The notes under the pieces were generated by a model, which was not told the origin of the DNA, ran no database searches, and saw nothing but the letters and a program-made list of their open reading frames with translations. A DNA stretch of 64,000 bases from Auriscalpium vulgare. Taxonomy: Eukaryota; Basidiomycota; Agaricomycetes; Russulales; Auriscalpiaceae. Where the stretch lies: NCBI GenBank assembly GCA_019915015.1, contig JAHBBC010000015.1:1488001-1552000 (forward strand), read 5' to 3'. Numbering within the stretch: position 1 is the first letter of the stretch; every line of letters starts with the position of its first letter. Position numbers and translations under genes: made by a program. Shown here one piece after another: positions 25,627 through 35,754 of the stretch.

Positions 25627-26854
25627 TCAAATCGAACGCCCCTGACCCATCGCAGGGAGGATCCCATAGGAGGCCAGCGCGCCGCTTCGCACGGCAGAGA
25701 TGAACTGGCCGCCACTCTCTTCGACCGGCTCCAGCGCGCGCCTCAGGTCGTGCAGTGTCATCGGGACCGGCGGCGGCGGCATCTCGCGTGCTGCCTCCTG
25801 CGCCGCCCGCACGGCATGGCTAAGCAGCTCCTTGGGCCGCGCGTGCAACGCGGGGCGGGGCGCAGGTGTGAGGACGGGCTGCGGTGGCGGCAGCAGCGCG
25901 GGAGCAGACGGCTGGTTTGCGGTGGGCGGCGCGGGGTTGAAGCCGTGCGCCTGTGGGAGGAACACAAGCACAGGGGCGGTTACCCATGTCGCTGGCGCGC
26001 GGATCGGCTCATTTGGGACGGCGGGAGACGGGAATGTGGATGAGGTGGGGGTGGGGTAGGGGACTTCGAGCGGGGGCGGGGGCTGGGTAGCGGGAGTGGG
26101 AGTGGGCACGGTGTCGCGACGGGCCCGCGTGGAGTCGTCGACGTCCGAGTCCAGCGCGGCGGCTGCGGTGGCCGCCAGCTTCAATGACCGCCGCCGCCGC
26201 GGGTTGTAGGCGCCGTTGTGGTCCGCGCGATACTGGCTCACGTACATGGAGAGGTGGTCGCGCTGGACGCCGAGACGCTTCGCCCATATGTCGAGGTGAG
26301 CATCGTTAGGATATCGAGTTTCTTCGAGGCAAAGGTTTATCGCCTCCATGTTGGCTTGCGTCAGGGATGGGTAGACTGCAATGAGGTTAGTATAAAGTAC
26401 ATCGCGCACGAGAGAAGGCATGCACGCACAGAGCTCTGCCGTGCCCTTCTTCTCCACCGTGTTGTCTACGCGTGGAGAATATTTGCGCCGGTTCCTGAAC
26501 CAGTTGTTGAGTTTGTTGAGATCGTATGTGCCCAGGCCATCGATCCCTTCGACTTTCTGCACTAAGCGTTCCCTTTCACCTCGCGTCGGATAATCATTGT
26601 GGTTGTCGTAATAATCTACGTGCACGAATTATCAGCGTGGCCCTTCAGTTCGTACAAGCACTGGCACGCGTACCTCTGAGCATGCCGGAGGCTTCCTTTG
26701 AGATCCGTCTGCCAAGCGGCTTGCGCCTGGATTTAGCGGATGGGGTCGATGTCGACACGGCCGACTGGGTCGTCGCGAGTGCTGACTGCTGGGTATGGGT
26801 CTCAATGGCGGTATGGACATTGGTGGCGAACGACGGAGCGAGTGGCGCGCTCAT
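25627..26854 (-). CDS. Homeodomain protein HDb (second paralog)
   Basis: The start is ATG 26854 (MSAPLAPSFATNVHT). The homeodomain is the best preserved of the three: RRISKEASGMLR is spliced to DYYDNHNDYPTRGERERLV, then NKLNNWFRNRRKYSP. The WFRNRR recognition helix has the invariant W, F, N and R. The second homeodomain-like segment reads YPSLTQANMEAINLCLEE, RYPNDAHLDIWAKRLGV and LSMYVSQYRAD, followed by a basic patch (NPRRRRSLKL) that could be a nuclear signal. The C-terminal half is Pro/Ala-rich with a helix (KELLSHAVRAAQEAAREMPP) and LHDLRRALEPVEESG, as in HDa. The remaining exons run in one open frame to 25627. It is very close to HDa, so the duplication between them is younger than that with HDc. 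Confidence 0.78.
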
Positions 26855-26975
26855 GTTGCGCTTGCCAGGGAAAGCGGCAGATCCGGGCCGGGCCGGGAGT
26901 AAGCACTACGGTCAAAACGCGTCGAGGTAAACAGCAGCGAAGGGGAGACGGGGGGCGCATGAAGCAGACACGGTC

Positions 26976-27000
26976 ACGACGCGACGCGGCCTCTTATAAT
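26976..27000 (-). promoter_or_regulatory. Conserved upstream block of HDb
   Basis: ACGACGCGACGCGG then CTCTTATAAT, matching the HDa block almost base for base, about 130-145 bases upstream of the HDb start. On the minus strand it supplies a TATAAGAG box. Confidence 0.5.
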
Positions 27001-27099
27001 TTCATTAATTTGGGCTCGACTACTTTGTGTCCATATGTGGTATCCTCGTGCCCCGAAATGGACGCGTTTAGCCCTCCTGGGCGGCTACACGCCTTCGGA

Positions 27100-27990
27100 C
27101 CCTAAATAAAAGCGCTAAAAATAGTGGAAATATTGCGGACTCTAAATGTGAAACAGGGTACTCAATGTTGTTGTTCAGAATATCGGCAATTGGACCAGTA
27201 ATCCCGCGACAAGAATATGAGATGGATTGATAAGATAACGGGCAAGGTTCTGGAAAGTTCCATCAGAACAGAAGGAGACATTGCTATTGCATATTGGGGG
27301 CTGCAGGCCTGTCAACTACTTTTCTGAGAGCCTACGAATAGTGCCACACGGGCTCTCAAAGGGCTCTCGACCTACTCGAGAACCCACCATGAGGTGAAGG
27401 GCCCTTTTTCTTTCATGAATACCTTCGAGAACTTGCAGAAGGTTTAAAGCATATTTCATATGAGAATATTGCTGATCCTTTGATGTTGACTCTTCCGGAC
27501 CAAACCAAATGTCCGTACCCCATCTTTGGAGGCGAGGAGGACAACTCTGCATTTGTAGACATGCAAGAGCTTTACGTGGCAACGGCAGTTCGGGAGGATA
27601 TCCTACCCAGCCACTGCCCACGCGTACTTTGTACATGCAATCCGGCCACGAAATGTGCGGAAGGAGCGAATTCCATTTTCTCCGTCCAGAAGTCCGTTGT
27701 CAGTCCGTCCCTAATCTGCGGTGGGGTGAGGGCATTTTGTTCGATTCGCCTTCCATGCGCCCGTTGAGAGTTCGGTGTTCGCACTTCGCGCAATGCATGC
27801 ACTGTGGCGAGATCAGTTGCGCTATGCGTACGGGGCAAGAGGCAATATGGGCATCGTGCGCGGGGGTTGCGCAGGATGGGCGGCCACGTCGACGTTGGGA
27901 GCAAAGAGTAAGAGCTGCGGAGCGTGGACGGCGGATGCTGAACTTCAATCCGCATGTGAGCGAGCGCCACGTGATTTCGCCGGCCACGCC
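27100..27990 (-). repeat. Extended 5' flank of HDb, repeated at HDc
   Basis: Beyond the promoter block this stretch shares patches with 32880-33960: GTGAAACAGGGTAC, GGAAAGTTCCATCAGA, CTGAGAGCCT, and a GC-rich part with CGCGCAATGCATGC and GTCGACGTTGGGAGCAA. It shows that the HD duplication unit reached more than 1 kb upstream. I see no intact gene here. Confidence 0.6.
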
Positions 27991-28009
27991 GAACCAATGA
28001 CCGCGTCCA

Positions 28010-28950
28010 TCCGTCCACCATCCCCTCACCCGCGCTGCTGAAAAGCACAAAGTTCAAAGGCCTTTTTTCACGCGGACGTTGGTAGTGAAGTACTGAAGAA
28101 GCCATGAAGCGGCGCACGACAGGCTGCCCTCACCCGCGCTCGGACCTGGGCACCGCAATACCGCCCGTCGAGTCTCAGCGCGGGATTGATGCTGGCCGGC
28201 TTTGGCAAGTCTTCCGGGTATCCATCGCGGGCAACTTGTGTGGATACCGTGGCGTACAGGATGCGCGGGAGGGATAGGGAAGCTCCGGCCATACGCTAGC
28301 GGTTGTCGGGGAGCGGAAGGAGGCTGTCTTCGTGAGTAACCGTTGCCTGAGCATCGAAATGAGTGCTGACAAGTCTGCTATGTGTACTAGCATACGCGGA
28401 GCAAGGCAAGGATGCATCGCAGTGCTCGCGAACGCCTGGACATCATCGTACGTCGAGAGCACGACAGTAGAGGAACTTTCAGGCCGATCCAATGGCGGAT
28501 TCACTCGAAAACAAGAAGATTTCCTCGCAATATCGGCCATGAGCTGTGGCACCGATCGAGTGGAATTTGCGAGCGTATGGCGTGCTCCGGCCTTATCAGC
28601 AATTGGAATGCCCGCGGACGAGCGACGCCAACGCGCTCGCCGACGACGAGATGGTTTGAGGTGAGCTCAATATATCTGCATCGTCATGCACACTCTTACT
28701 GACATAGCCGCAGTGAGCTAGCTGAATTTTTTCACCGGGCAGACGGTGGTCGAGAAGTCCTGCTCGACTCGAGGTGCTCGTGGAGGACATCGCGATAGTA
28801 CGGAAGAGCGGACTCCCGTGAGCTTCGCTAGGCGCCAACATACGTGACGCCTGAACCCCTTCTTCATGTCTTATGAAGTAAGCCATGCATCGTTGTCGAA
28901 CGTTTATGCCACTGATAGGCTGACGTGTTACCGTACAGCGGCTTCAGTCG
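28010..28950 (+). pseudogene. SWR1 relic 1, collapsed partial copy
   Basis: Ordered patches of SWR1 survive with large deletions between them. 28010-28058 matches SWR1 17215-17265 (CCCTCACCCGCG...GAAAAGCA). 28160-28290 matches 17545-17715 (GAGTCTCAGCGCGGGAT). 28310-28440 matches 17780-17935, including the whole intron (TTCGTGAGTAA...GAATGAGTGCTGACAA). 28545-28720 matches 18900-19110, with the intron inside the Walker A codons. 28865-28950 matches 20890-21030. Frames are destroyed. Kept introns mean it arose by DNA duplication. Confidence 0.85.
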
Positions 28951-28974
28951 CAGACTGACCATCGGTGAGAGAGT

Positions 28975-30010
28975 ATACTGGGGCGTGCAGGATGCACCGG
29001 AGGGCAAGGGAAGCCGCAGGACAAGGGGCCATATTGCGGTTGTCAGCGGATGTCTTTTGTGAGTACCGTTGCATGAGCGTCAGAATGAGTGCTGTCAACT
29101 CACAAGTTGGATGTGTGTAGCATACGCGGAGCAAGAGCGCGTTATCCGCGAGGAGAGAGTGGCAGGCAGCGATCGCGAACGCCCGGATGGTCCAGCGGAT
29201 GCCAGCCCAGCGATCCGCAGTTCTCAGTTGCCGAGGTGTGTTGAAAATAGTGGAGCATCTTGACTTTGATTTGCTTAGCGCTTTTCAGCACCTGCCACCT
29301 TCGCCATTCGCTGAGCCTACATTGGTCAAAAAACTTCTGGCGCGATTCTCCACCCCTGCTGAGGAGCTCGACCAGTATGCGCCCACGGTAACTTTGGCCG
29401 TACGCTATGGCATCGATCGAGAGGGATCCGCGAGGAAAGTGTAGGAACCTTTTGCCTTAGGCCGTGCCGGCCGTGTCAGCAGTCAGGATGGAGTAAGGAC
29501 GCGGGCAATTTCGACACAATCGCCGACGAGAAGTGAGTTCATGAAAATGCATCGCCGTGCATACTCGTACTTACGCGGTCGCAGTGAGCCCATTTGAACC
29601 ATCGCGCTGCTCGGAGCGGCATCTGTGGCTCGGTGTTGATTGCGCCGACCATCATCTGGTTCCCCCGGAAAGAATCATCTTGCTCCCCCGGATAGATGCA
29701 GATCGATAAGTGCTGCTCGACTCAAGGTGCTCGTGGAGCACATCGCGATAGTGTGGAAGAGCGGGCTCCCGTGAGCTTCGCCTACATACGTGACGCTTGC
29801 CTTGCGGCCCGACTTGTCTGAAGCACCCATCGCTTCACGCGTCTTCTGGCTCGAACCATCTTCACGTCTTATTGAGTAAGCCGCTCATTGTTACTATGGA
29901 CCGTCCACGCCACTGACAGGCTGTCGCTGTACAGCGACTTCAATCGCGACACTGACCAGCAATGCGAGCCCGCGCGCACACGCAGTGACAATCCGCGACG
30001 TGCGCTCACA
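28975..30010 (+). pseudogene. SWR1 relic 2, second collapsed copy
   Basis: A second set of SWR1 patches in the same order. 28980-29015 matches SWR1 17685-17725. 29045-29190 matches 17790-17935, with intron and the GAGCAAGAGCGCGTTATCCGCGA run. 29390-29550 matches 18885-19060. 29585-29665 matches 19110-19195. 29865-30005 matches 20890-21075 (CGACTTCAATCGCGACACTGA; ATCCGCGACGTGCGCTCACA). A roughly 130-base block at 29700-29790 is shared with relic 1 (28745-28830). I did not find it in the intact gene. Confidence 0.83.
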
Positions 30011-31016
30011 CGCACAACCCAGGTCTATTACTGCCTCCCAGTACGCCATTGGTTCGCGCATTGGCTTTGCTTTCAATCAAGCTGTGCGCTGTATGGATGT
30101 CAAATATCCCTTGCTGCCTCAGCAGGTGCTCCCGCGCGTGGGGACGTTGGTTGGAATCGTCGCGTTCTTAACCATGACCGTGATCTCCATGCCGCGGCTC
30201 CACGCCGACAATTTTGCTGCCGTCTTCTTTATCGACAGCAAGTCCTATCAATCCCTCAGCACTACACATCCTGGCCATGGTGCAGTTTGAGATCCAGGCG
30301 CAGAGGGCTAGGGCCAAAGAGCAGGCAGTTGTGGTCACGGATGCGGCGGTAGCTGTCGAATGTGCGTTGACGGTTCACAAAGACACTGGCGATGACCATT
30401 GTGCAGTGCAATACGATCTTCGGGTGTCCGTCACGGACGGTATTCCCTGTGACCGAGTAAGAGGTGCAATGGCTTCAGCAGCGTGCCACATACACGTTCC
30501 CCGGTCTTGAACTCCTGCGCAATTGAGAGCGCCGGTCGAGATTGCATTTCTGGATGACGACGAGGTCGAGTGATCACCTTTGGTCCGCCATGTGCAGGCG
30601 GGTATGAGCATACGAGCGGAGGCGAGCACGGATGGCACAAAGTGCGCCTACGACGCACGCAGCTGGGACCGGAGGCGGTTGTCGAAGAGAATGCAATGAC
30701 CGATGACGCGGGCGGCGTAGGGGAAGAGTAAGTCGAGGAGTCATCATGTAGCAAATGCCCTCCGGTCGGCAAGTAATCTTTTGTTGTGCGACGAGAGTAT
30801 GAGAGCGGTACATGCTGCGAATGTCTGTGGGAGGATTGGCTACGAGAAAGTAAGAATAATTACTATAGGGCCGGATACTGTACGCGAAATAGAGAACGAT
30901 GTCTTCAATATAATATCATACCAAAAGTACTCGTGCACTCGCGTACACCTTCGAGCACGAGCGCTTCGACTGCTGCTTCGGCCCTGCCGACCCACCGTCG
31001 TCCCGCAGAGCAGTGT
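30011..31016. other. Unassigned stretch between SWR1 relic 2 and HDc
   Basis: About 1 kb. The part next to HDc (about 30880-30930) shares TACTGTACGCGAAATAGA with the HDa 3' flank, so it is duplicated flank. The 30130-30760 part has open frames on both strands (for example 30214-30510 plus), but no start, splice pattern or family that I can defend. Confidence 0.4.
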
Positions 31017-32535
31017 TCATTGCGTATGGCGCTGGACCATCTCCGGCGTGATCCCCATGCTGGAGAACCGACGCTCCTCCACGGCGAGTAAGAATGCCAC
31101 CCCGCTCTGCTCGACAGGCGCTAGCACCTGCGCAAGCTCCTGAGACGTCGTCGGCTCCGGCGGCGGCGGCATCCCGCGTGAGTCCTCACGGCGCATCAAG
31201 TGCCGGAGAACGTTCAGACGCGATTGCTGCAGCATTGGGCCGGGAACGAAGATGGGCCGCGCGGCTGGCATGGGGGCGGGCGGGCGGAGCGGGATGGTGG
31301 GGGCCGGGTGCACAGTGTGCTGCCGATAATGCACCGGCAGTGCGGGTTGCTGCTGCTGTTGGTGCGATAGTGGCTGCTGCTGCTGTTGCGGGTGCATGTG
31401 TTGAACATGCTGCACCTGCTGATGCTGCAGGTGCTGTGGCAGGTGCTGAGCCTGGGGCGGCGGCTGGTACTGCTGCGCGTACTGCTGCTGTTGCGGCAGA
31501 TGCCGCGGCGGCGGCGGCGGCGGCAGCGGTGCGTATTGCTGCTGTTGTGTCGGCGGCGGCCGCGGGTGCTGCAGCGCCTGGTACGCCTCGCGCATCACAA
31601 CTGACGCAACGACTGGCGCAGCCTGCCCTTGTTGGGGCATTGTCTGTACGGCGGGGTGAGCCGCTGGCATAGTCTGCGGGGCAGTTGGGTTATTCTGCGC
31701 GACGGCGGACGAGAAAGTGGCGGAGGTAGGGGTGGGTATCGGGTTTTCGAGGGTGCGGCGCGCCGGTTCCGGCGACTGCGAGACAGCGGGGGTGGGCAGG
31801 TGCGCGGCCTGGCGACGCATCCGCTCGGCATCGTGGATGCCCGGCGTGTCCTCGGCCGCAGAATTGTGTGTCGAGCGCCAGTATGTGGCAGCCCCGAGTT
31901 TGTCTGCACGATACTGGGCCACGTAGACGGCCAAATGACCGCTGTCGACACCTAGGCTGTTTGCCCACATCACAAGGTGTTGTTCGTTCGGGTAAGGGGT
32001 GTCTATAAGGAGATGGTTGATGGATAGCATGTGCTCTTCAGTGATGGAGGGGTACACTGTTGTATGCTTAGCAATGGTTGAGTGCACGAGAATGTGTACG
32101 CACATATGCTTGCTGTATTCTTTTTGTCCATCGTGTTCTGTGCGCGCGGGTACCTCGACCGCCGAGAGTTGAACCAATTGTCCAACTTGAACATGTCATA
32201 TTCACAATCATCAATCTCTTTGACTTTCTTGACTAGGTGCTCCTTTTCGCGACGTGTTGGATAGTTATTCACATCGTTGTAAAAATCTGCACGCAAGAAG
32301 TGTCAGCTTGGTGTGCGCGAAGAACCTAGGAACGACATTTACCAATGAGATATTTGATTGCTCGCGCGGAGAGCCGTGTGTGAGCTCGAGGTTTGCGGTC
32401 CGGTTGCGGAGGCGCCGTCGACGTCGTTGCGACAGATCCGGAAGGTGTTTGTTCGCGCGGCGAGTGCACGTCCGCCGAGAAAGATTGTGCGAGTGGCGAG
32501 AAAGACGGCGTCGTGGGTGGCGAAAGCGCGCTCAT
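31017..32535 (-). CDS. Homeodomain protein HDc, Gln/His/Pro-rich (third paralog)
   Basis: The start is ATG 32535 (MSALSPPTTPSFSPLAQS). The homeodomain is spliced as RLSARAIKYLI to DFYNDVNNYPTRREKEHLV, with helix 3 MFKLDNWFNSRRSRYP. The second homeodomain-like segment is YPSITEEHMLSINHLL, PYPNEQHLVMWANSLGV and HLAVYVAQYRADKL. The long C-terminal part differs from HDa and HDb. From about 31300 to 31580 it is dominated by runs of Gln with His and Pro (PQQQQQPLSHQQQQQ and similar), typical of activation or condensate-forming regions. The last 50 residues recover the family signature (LNVLRHLMRREDSRGMPPPPEP, LAQVLAPVEQSG). The stop is 31017. Most diverged member; the frame is open throughout, so it is probably functional. 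Confidence 0.75.
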
Positions 32536-32700
32536 TGTCCGCGCTATACTTATAAGCAAGGCGCGTATCAAAATTACCGTTGATTCGGACTGGCACAATG
32601 TCTCGATCCCGCAGTGATGCAAACAAAGACGCAAGTTTACAGCTGATGGTCGAAGCGACTTTGGGGAATGGCAGCGGGGGAAAAGGATGGGCACAAAGTC

Positions 32701-32727
32701 GCGACGCGACGCGGACTTTTTATAATT
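32701..32727 (-). promoter_or_regulatory. Conserved upstream block of HDc
   Basis: GCGACGCGACGCGG then ACTTTTTATAATTA, the third instance of the HD upstream block. It lies about 180 bases before the HDc start. Sequence on both sides is much less similar to HDa and HDb. Confidence 0.5.
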
Positions 32728-32879
32728 ACACGCGAATTGCTCGCGAAATTGGGGTGGCCTGAATCTGGTATCTCGTGTCCCAAAATGGTGGCACAGCCTT
32801 GTCTTCAGCAACAGGAGTTCGGCTCAACACGCATTTAGCCATCCGGGGTAATTGCAGTTGAGCCCGTACCTTATTCGAG

Positions 32880-33960
32880 CCGGAAAAATAGGAGAAATTC
32901 AGGAGAAATTTTCGGACTTCTAACATGAAACAGGGTACACAAATCAGGGGTCAAAGCAGTAAAAAGGGCTCCTTATAATATGAGATGACTGCTGATAAAA
33001 GATTAGCCAGCTTCTGGAAACTTCCATCAGATGATGTGTGTGATTACGATTTGAAAAGTGGGGATTGAGGGGCCTTCATAATCAGATGATAACTCCATTC
33101 TGAGAGCCTGCACACTTAATTGAGCTTTGGAAGCATCCCATTTCTTCAGACATTGAGTTGTTTGAGCCCGACTCAGATGTCGCATGTATCTGATGTCTGC
33201 TGTAAGAGCCTCGAATCACACATGCACAGGGCTGACAAGCAGTATTGGGTGGATAAAGCACTGCAGGAACTTGGCAGGAACCTAAGCAGAGGGCTAACTA
33301 CCTAGTACTGCAACAGTGCAAGCCTGCATGGTATTTATACCGTCGTTCATCTTCAAGCAGCAGGTCACACTGAGCCCGCATATGCAGCATACATCCTGCA
33401 AATTTGGTGTGCATTTGTCGGGCATGGTTCGTACTGACAGGGGAGATCAAGTCCTGCCGGCACGATAACCACATAAAATTTGTATCCTTCGGAACCCAAT
33501 AAACACTTCTGTGTGAATCGAGGCCCTGCTTGACGGCAGCAGCCTAGTTCTTTGTCGCGCGGGACCACGCGGGATCCCGTCGCATCTCGTCGTCCGCTCT
33601 GCTTCCATGCACGGCCGCACGGCTGTCTGTCCGGCAGCAGTGCGCACCGCGCGGAGGCTCGTCTTCCACGTCCAGAACGCCCGCGCGAATCCTAGGAGCC
33701 CGTCGCCCAATCCGCCCGTTTTCGGGCTGCGTTCGGGGTGTTCGCGCGATGCATGCGGTGGGCAATGGGCGTTCGCGCGATGCGCGCGGGGCGGGAGGGG
33801 GGAAGCGCACCGTAGTGCGAGGGGTGCGCTGGGGAAAGGGGCTACGTGGACGTTGGGAACAAGAGACAATAGCTGTGCGCAGGCGCGGAAGACGGAATTC
33901 CGGATGAACGAGCATCACGTGATGTGGATTCGTCCGCGATACCCGCGTAGTGGCACCGAC
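32880..33960 (-). repeat. Extended 5' flank of HDc, repeat partner of 27100-27990
   Basis: It shares ordered patches with the HDb flank: ATGAAACAGGGTACAC, TCTGGAAACTTCCATCAGA, CTGAGAGCCTGC, then GCGATGCATGCGG, GTGGACGTTGGGAACAA and CATCACGTGATGTGG. Insertions and deletions separate the patches. No gene is apparent. Confidence 0.6.
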
Positions 33961-34141
33961 CAGCGACTCGGACCGGACTCTTTCGCATGCAATAAATGGC
34001 ATAGCGCTGGTAACGACATAGCCTCGACCGTCAAGAGTTCAAGGCAAATCTCACGCTGCCATGGCGGAGAAGTGTACGTGAAGAAAGGCGGTTACCCCGT
34101 CACTACCGGGCCAGACGAAATGGGGAGGGCTAACAGCAATG

Positions 34142-34545
34142 TCAATTGTATTTCTCCTCGTCCATGTTGTCAAAGGGCCAGTGTGCTGCGGTCTCAGCCC
34201 GTTCCTCTGCCGACAAGTCAGAGGACAACGCATGGTCCTTGAGCTGCTTGCAGTGTCAGGACCACCTCGTACCGCTCGGTTGGCACCCAGCCCTCTGGCC
34301 CGTAGCCAGTCATCGCCTGGAGCGTCTCCTGAAGCTGGTCTGCTTTGTTCTGTACTTCATCCAGCTTCTTCGTCTCGCGTACATCCTCAGCGTCGAACAC
34401 GACTGGACACGGCGCACCTCCACCAGTAAGTGTCTCCACTTCTCCATTGCTTCTATCAGCTCAACCTTCTCAGGCTGTCCCTCATCAGCTCGTCCTGCCG
34501 CTCAAGCACAATGCGTACATATATGGTAAATATACAAGTGCCATG
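34142..34545 (-). CDS. Possible small protein of unknown family, C-terminal part
   Basis: Minus-strand coding-like text lies just downstream of the carrier gene: IVLERQDELMRDSLR, then KKLDEVQNKADQLQETLQAM, GYGPEGWVPTER, and in a shifted frame LKDHALSSDLSAEERAETAA and WPFDNMDEEKYN with a stop at 34142. The charged, helix-forming composition looks real, but the frame change near 34250 has no convincing intron and no start is clear. It could be a short multi-exon gene or a broken one. I do not recognise the family. Confidence 0.3.
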
Positions 34546-34576
34546 TGTCCCTCTACTCAGTCCATAGTGCATGAGG

Positions 34577-35754
34577 CTACTCGCTGTACGTGTCGCTCTC
34601 GGACACCTCCTTGACGCGCTCGATGAGCTTGCTCACGCGCTCGTACACAGCGAAGACGACCGCCTGACCGGGCGCGACGCGCAGCACGCGCGGCGTGATG
34701 CCCTTGTAGAACGAGCTGACGCCCTCCTGCCGCCACATCTCGGACGCGATAGAAGTGATGCGCTGGAGGGCGGTGGTGTCGGAGCCGAAGGATGCCTTTT
34801 GAAGGCCTGCGAGTTGAGGAGGGTTAGCTGCCGGTAAGAAGAAGGCGAACTTAGATAGGGGGACGTACGGGTCTTGATAGTGTCAATAGGTGCGTTGGAA
34901 AACGGGCCCATGGCGCCGGATATGAGGCCAATAATCATGTGCTGGTAGGAGGGCAGGTCGGGGACGTCAGGTTGCCATCGTTCTGCGAGCTTCTTGAGCT
35001 CCTGGTATGCCGTGAAGTTCGCGCCTGCACTCCGCGTCAACCCCATCCCCATCCCACAGACACAACGCATGCACGCACCTTGGTTCGTCGCCTGGCGCAG
35101 CGCGGTGAGGGTGACGCCGCGATACAGCGCGCCGAAGCCCTCCTCGCGGACGATGGTGTAGACGGCGTGGCCGGCGTTGCGGTAGCGCGGCGTCTCGAGC
35201 GGGTCCGCAAGCGAGTGCATCTGCGCCTGGAGGCGGATCTTGACGACCTCCATGGGCGTGACGACGACGACGGCCTCGGTGGTGCCCGCGCCGAGCCCGG
35301 CGAGGAAGACGCCGCCGACGCCGGTCTTGCCTGTCTCCGCGTCCGCGAGCCAGCCCTTGTAGGTTTCGAAGGACGCGAAGCGCGTCGCCATCTTGGGCAC
35401 GATGCCAGAGAGCACGGCGCCAAGGCCCTTGTAGAGCGCGAGCGGGGTCTCGCGCTTCACGATCATCGCGCCCGTCGCGATAAAGCCGCGCGCCCTCGTC
35501 TGCGGCGGCCCGATCAGCGTGCGTGCGTGCGTGACGAGGAGTGGGTATACGTACCCCGGGTGTCCGCCCTGAGCGCGAGAGCTGCATGCGAACTTTGATG
35601 GTGTCGAGCGGCTGGCATGTTAGCTGTGGGATCGTCAGTACGCGTTGAGAAGGCGATCCAGGACACGCACCGCCTCCATCGCACCGGCCAGCCCACCCGC
35701 AACTATATGCGTGCCAAAGCCCACTGGCGGCCGATCTGAGTTCGAGGGGGGCAT
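34577..35754 (-). CDS. SFC1: Mitochondrial succinate/fumarate carrier (SFC1/ACR1 type)
   Basis: An inner-membrane carrier that exchanges cytosolic succinate for matrix fumarate, linking the glyoxylate cycle and gluconeogenesis to mitochondria. The start is ATG 35754 (MPPSNSDRPPVGFGTHI). It has the three mitochondrial-carrier repeats with their signatures: QPLDTIKVRMQ, TPMEVVKIRLQ and APIDTIKTR, and six predicted helices. Subfamily-specific text includes IVKRETPLALYKGLGAVLSG, FASFETYKGWLAD and ALRQATNQGANFTAYQELKK. The last exon ends KLIERVKEVSESDTYSE at TAG 34577. Five short introns are read. Length is close to the usual 300-330 residues. Confidence 0.92.

Noticed and set aside
28010..30010. 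SWR1 relics as retrocopies
   Set aside because: They keep intron sequence at two positions and no poly-A or target duplication is seen, so DNA-level duplication fits better.
31094..31672. Alanine-rich 192-residue plus-strand frame
   Set aside because: It is the mirror of the Gln-rich part of HDc: CAG runs read backwards give Ala. It has no independent support.
23526..32535. Canonical mating-type A (HD1/HD2) locus
   Set aside because: The three homeodomain genes are all on one strand and are paralogs of each other. They are not a divergent HD1/HD2 pair, and the usual flanking mitochondrial intermediate peptidase gene is not in the window.
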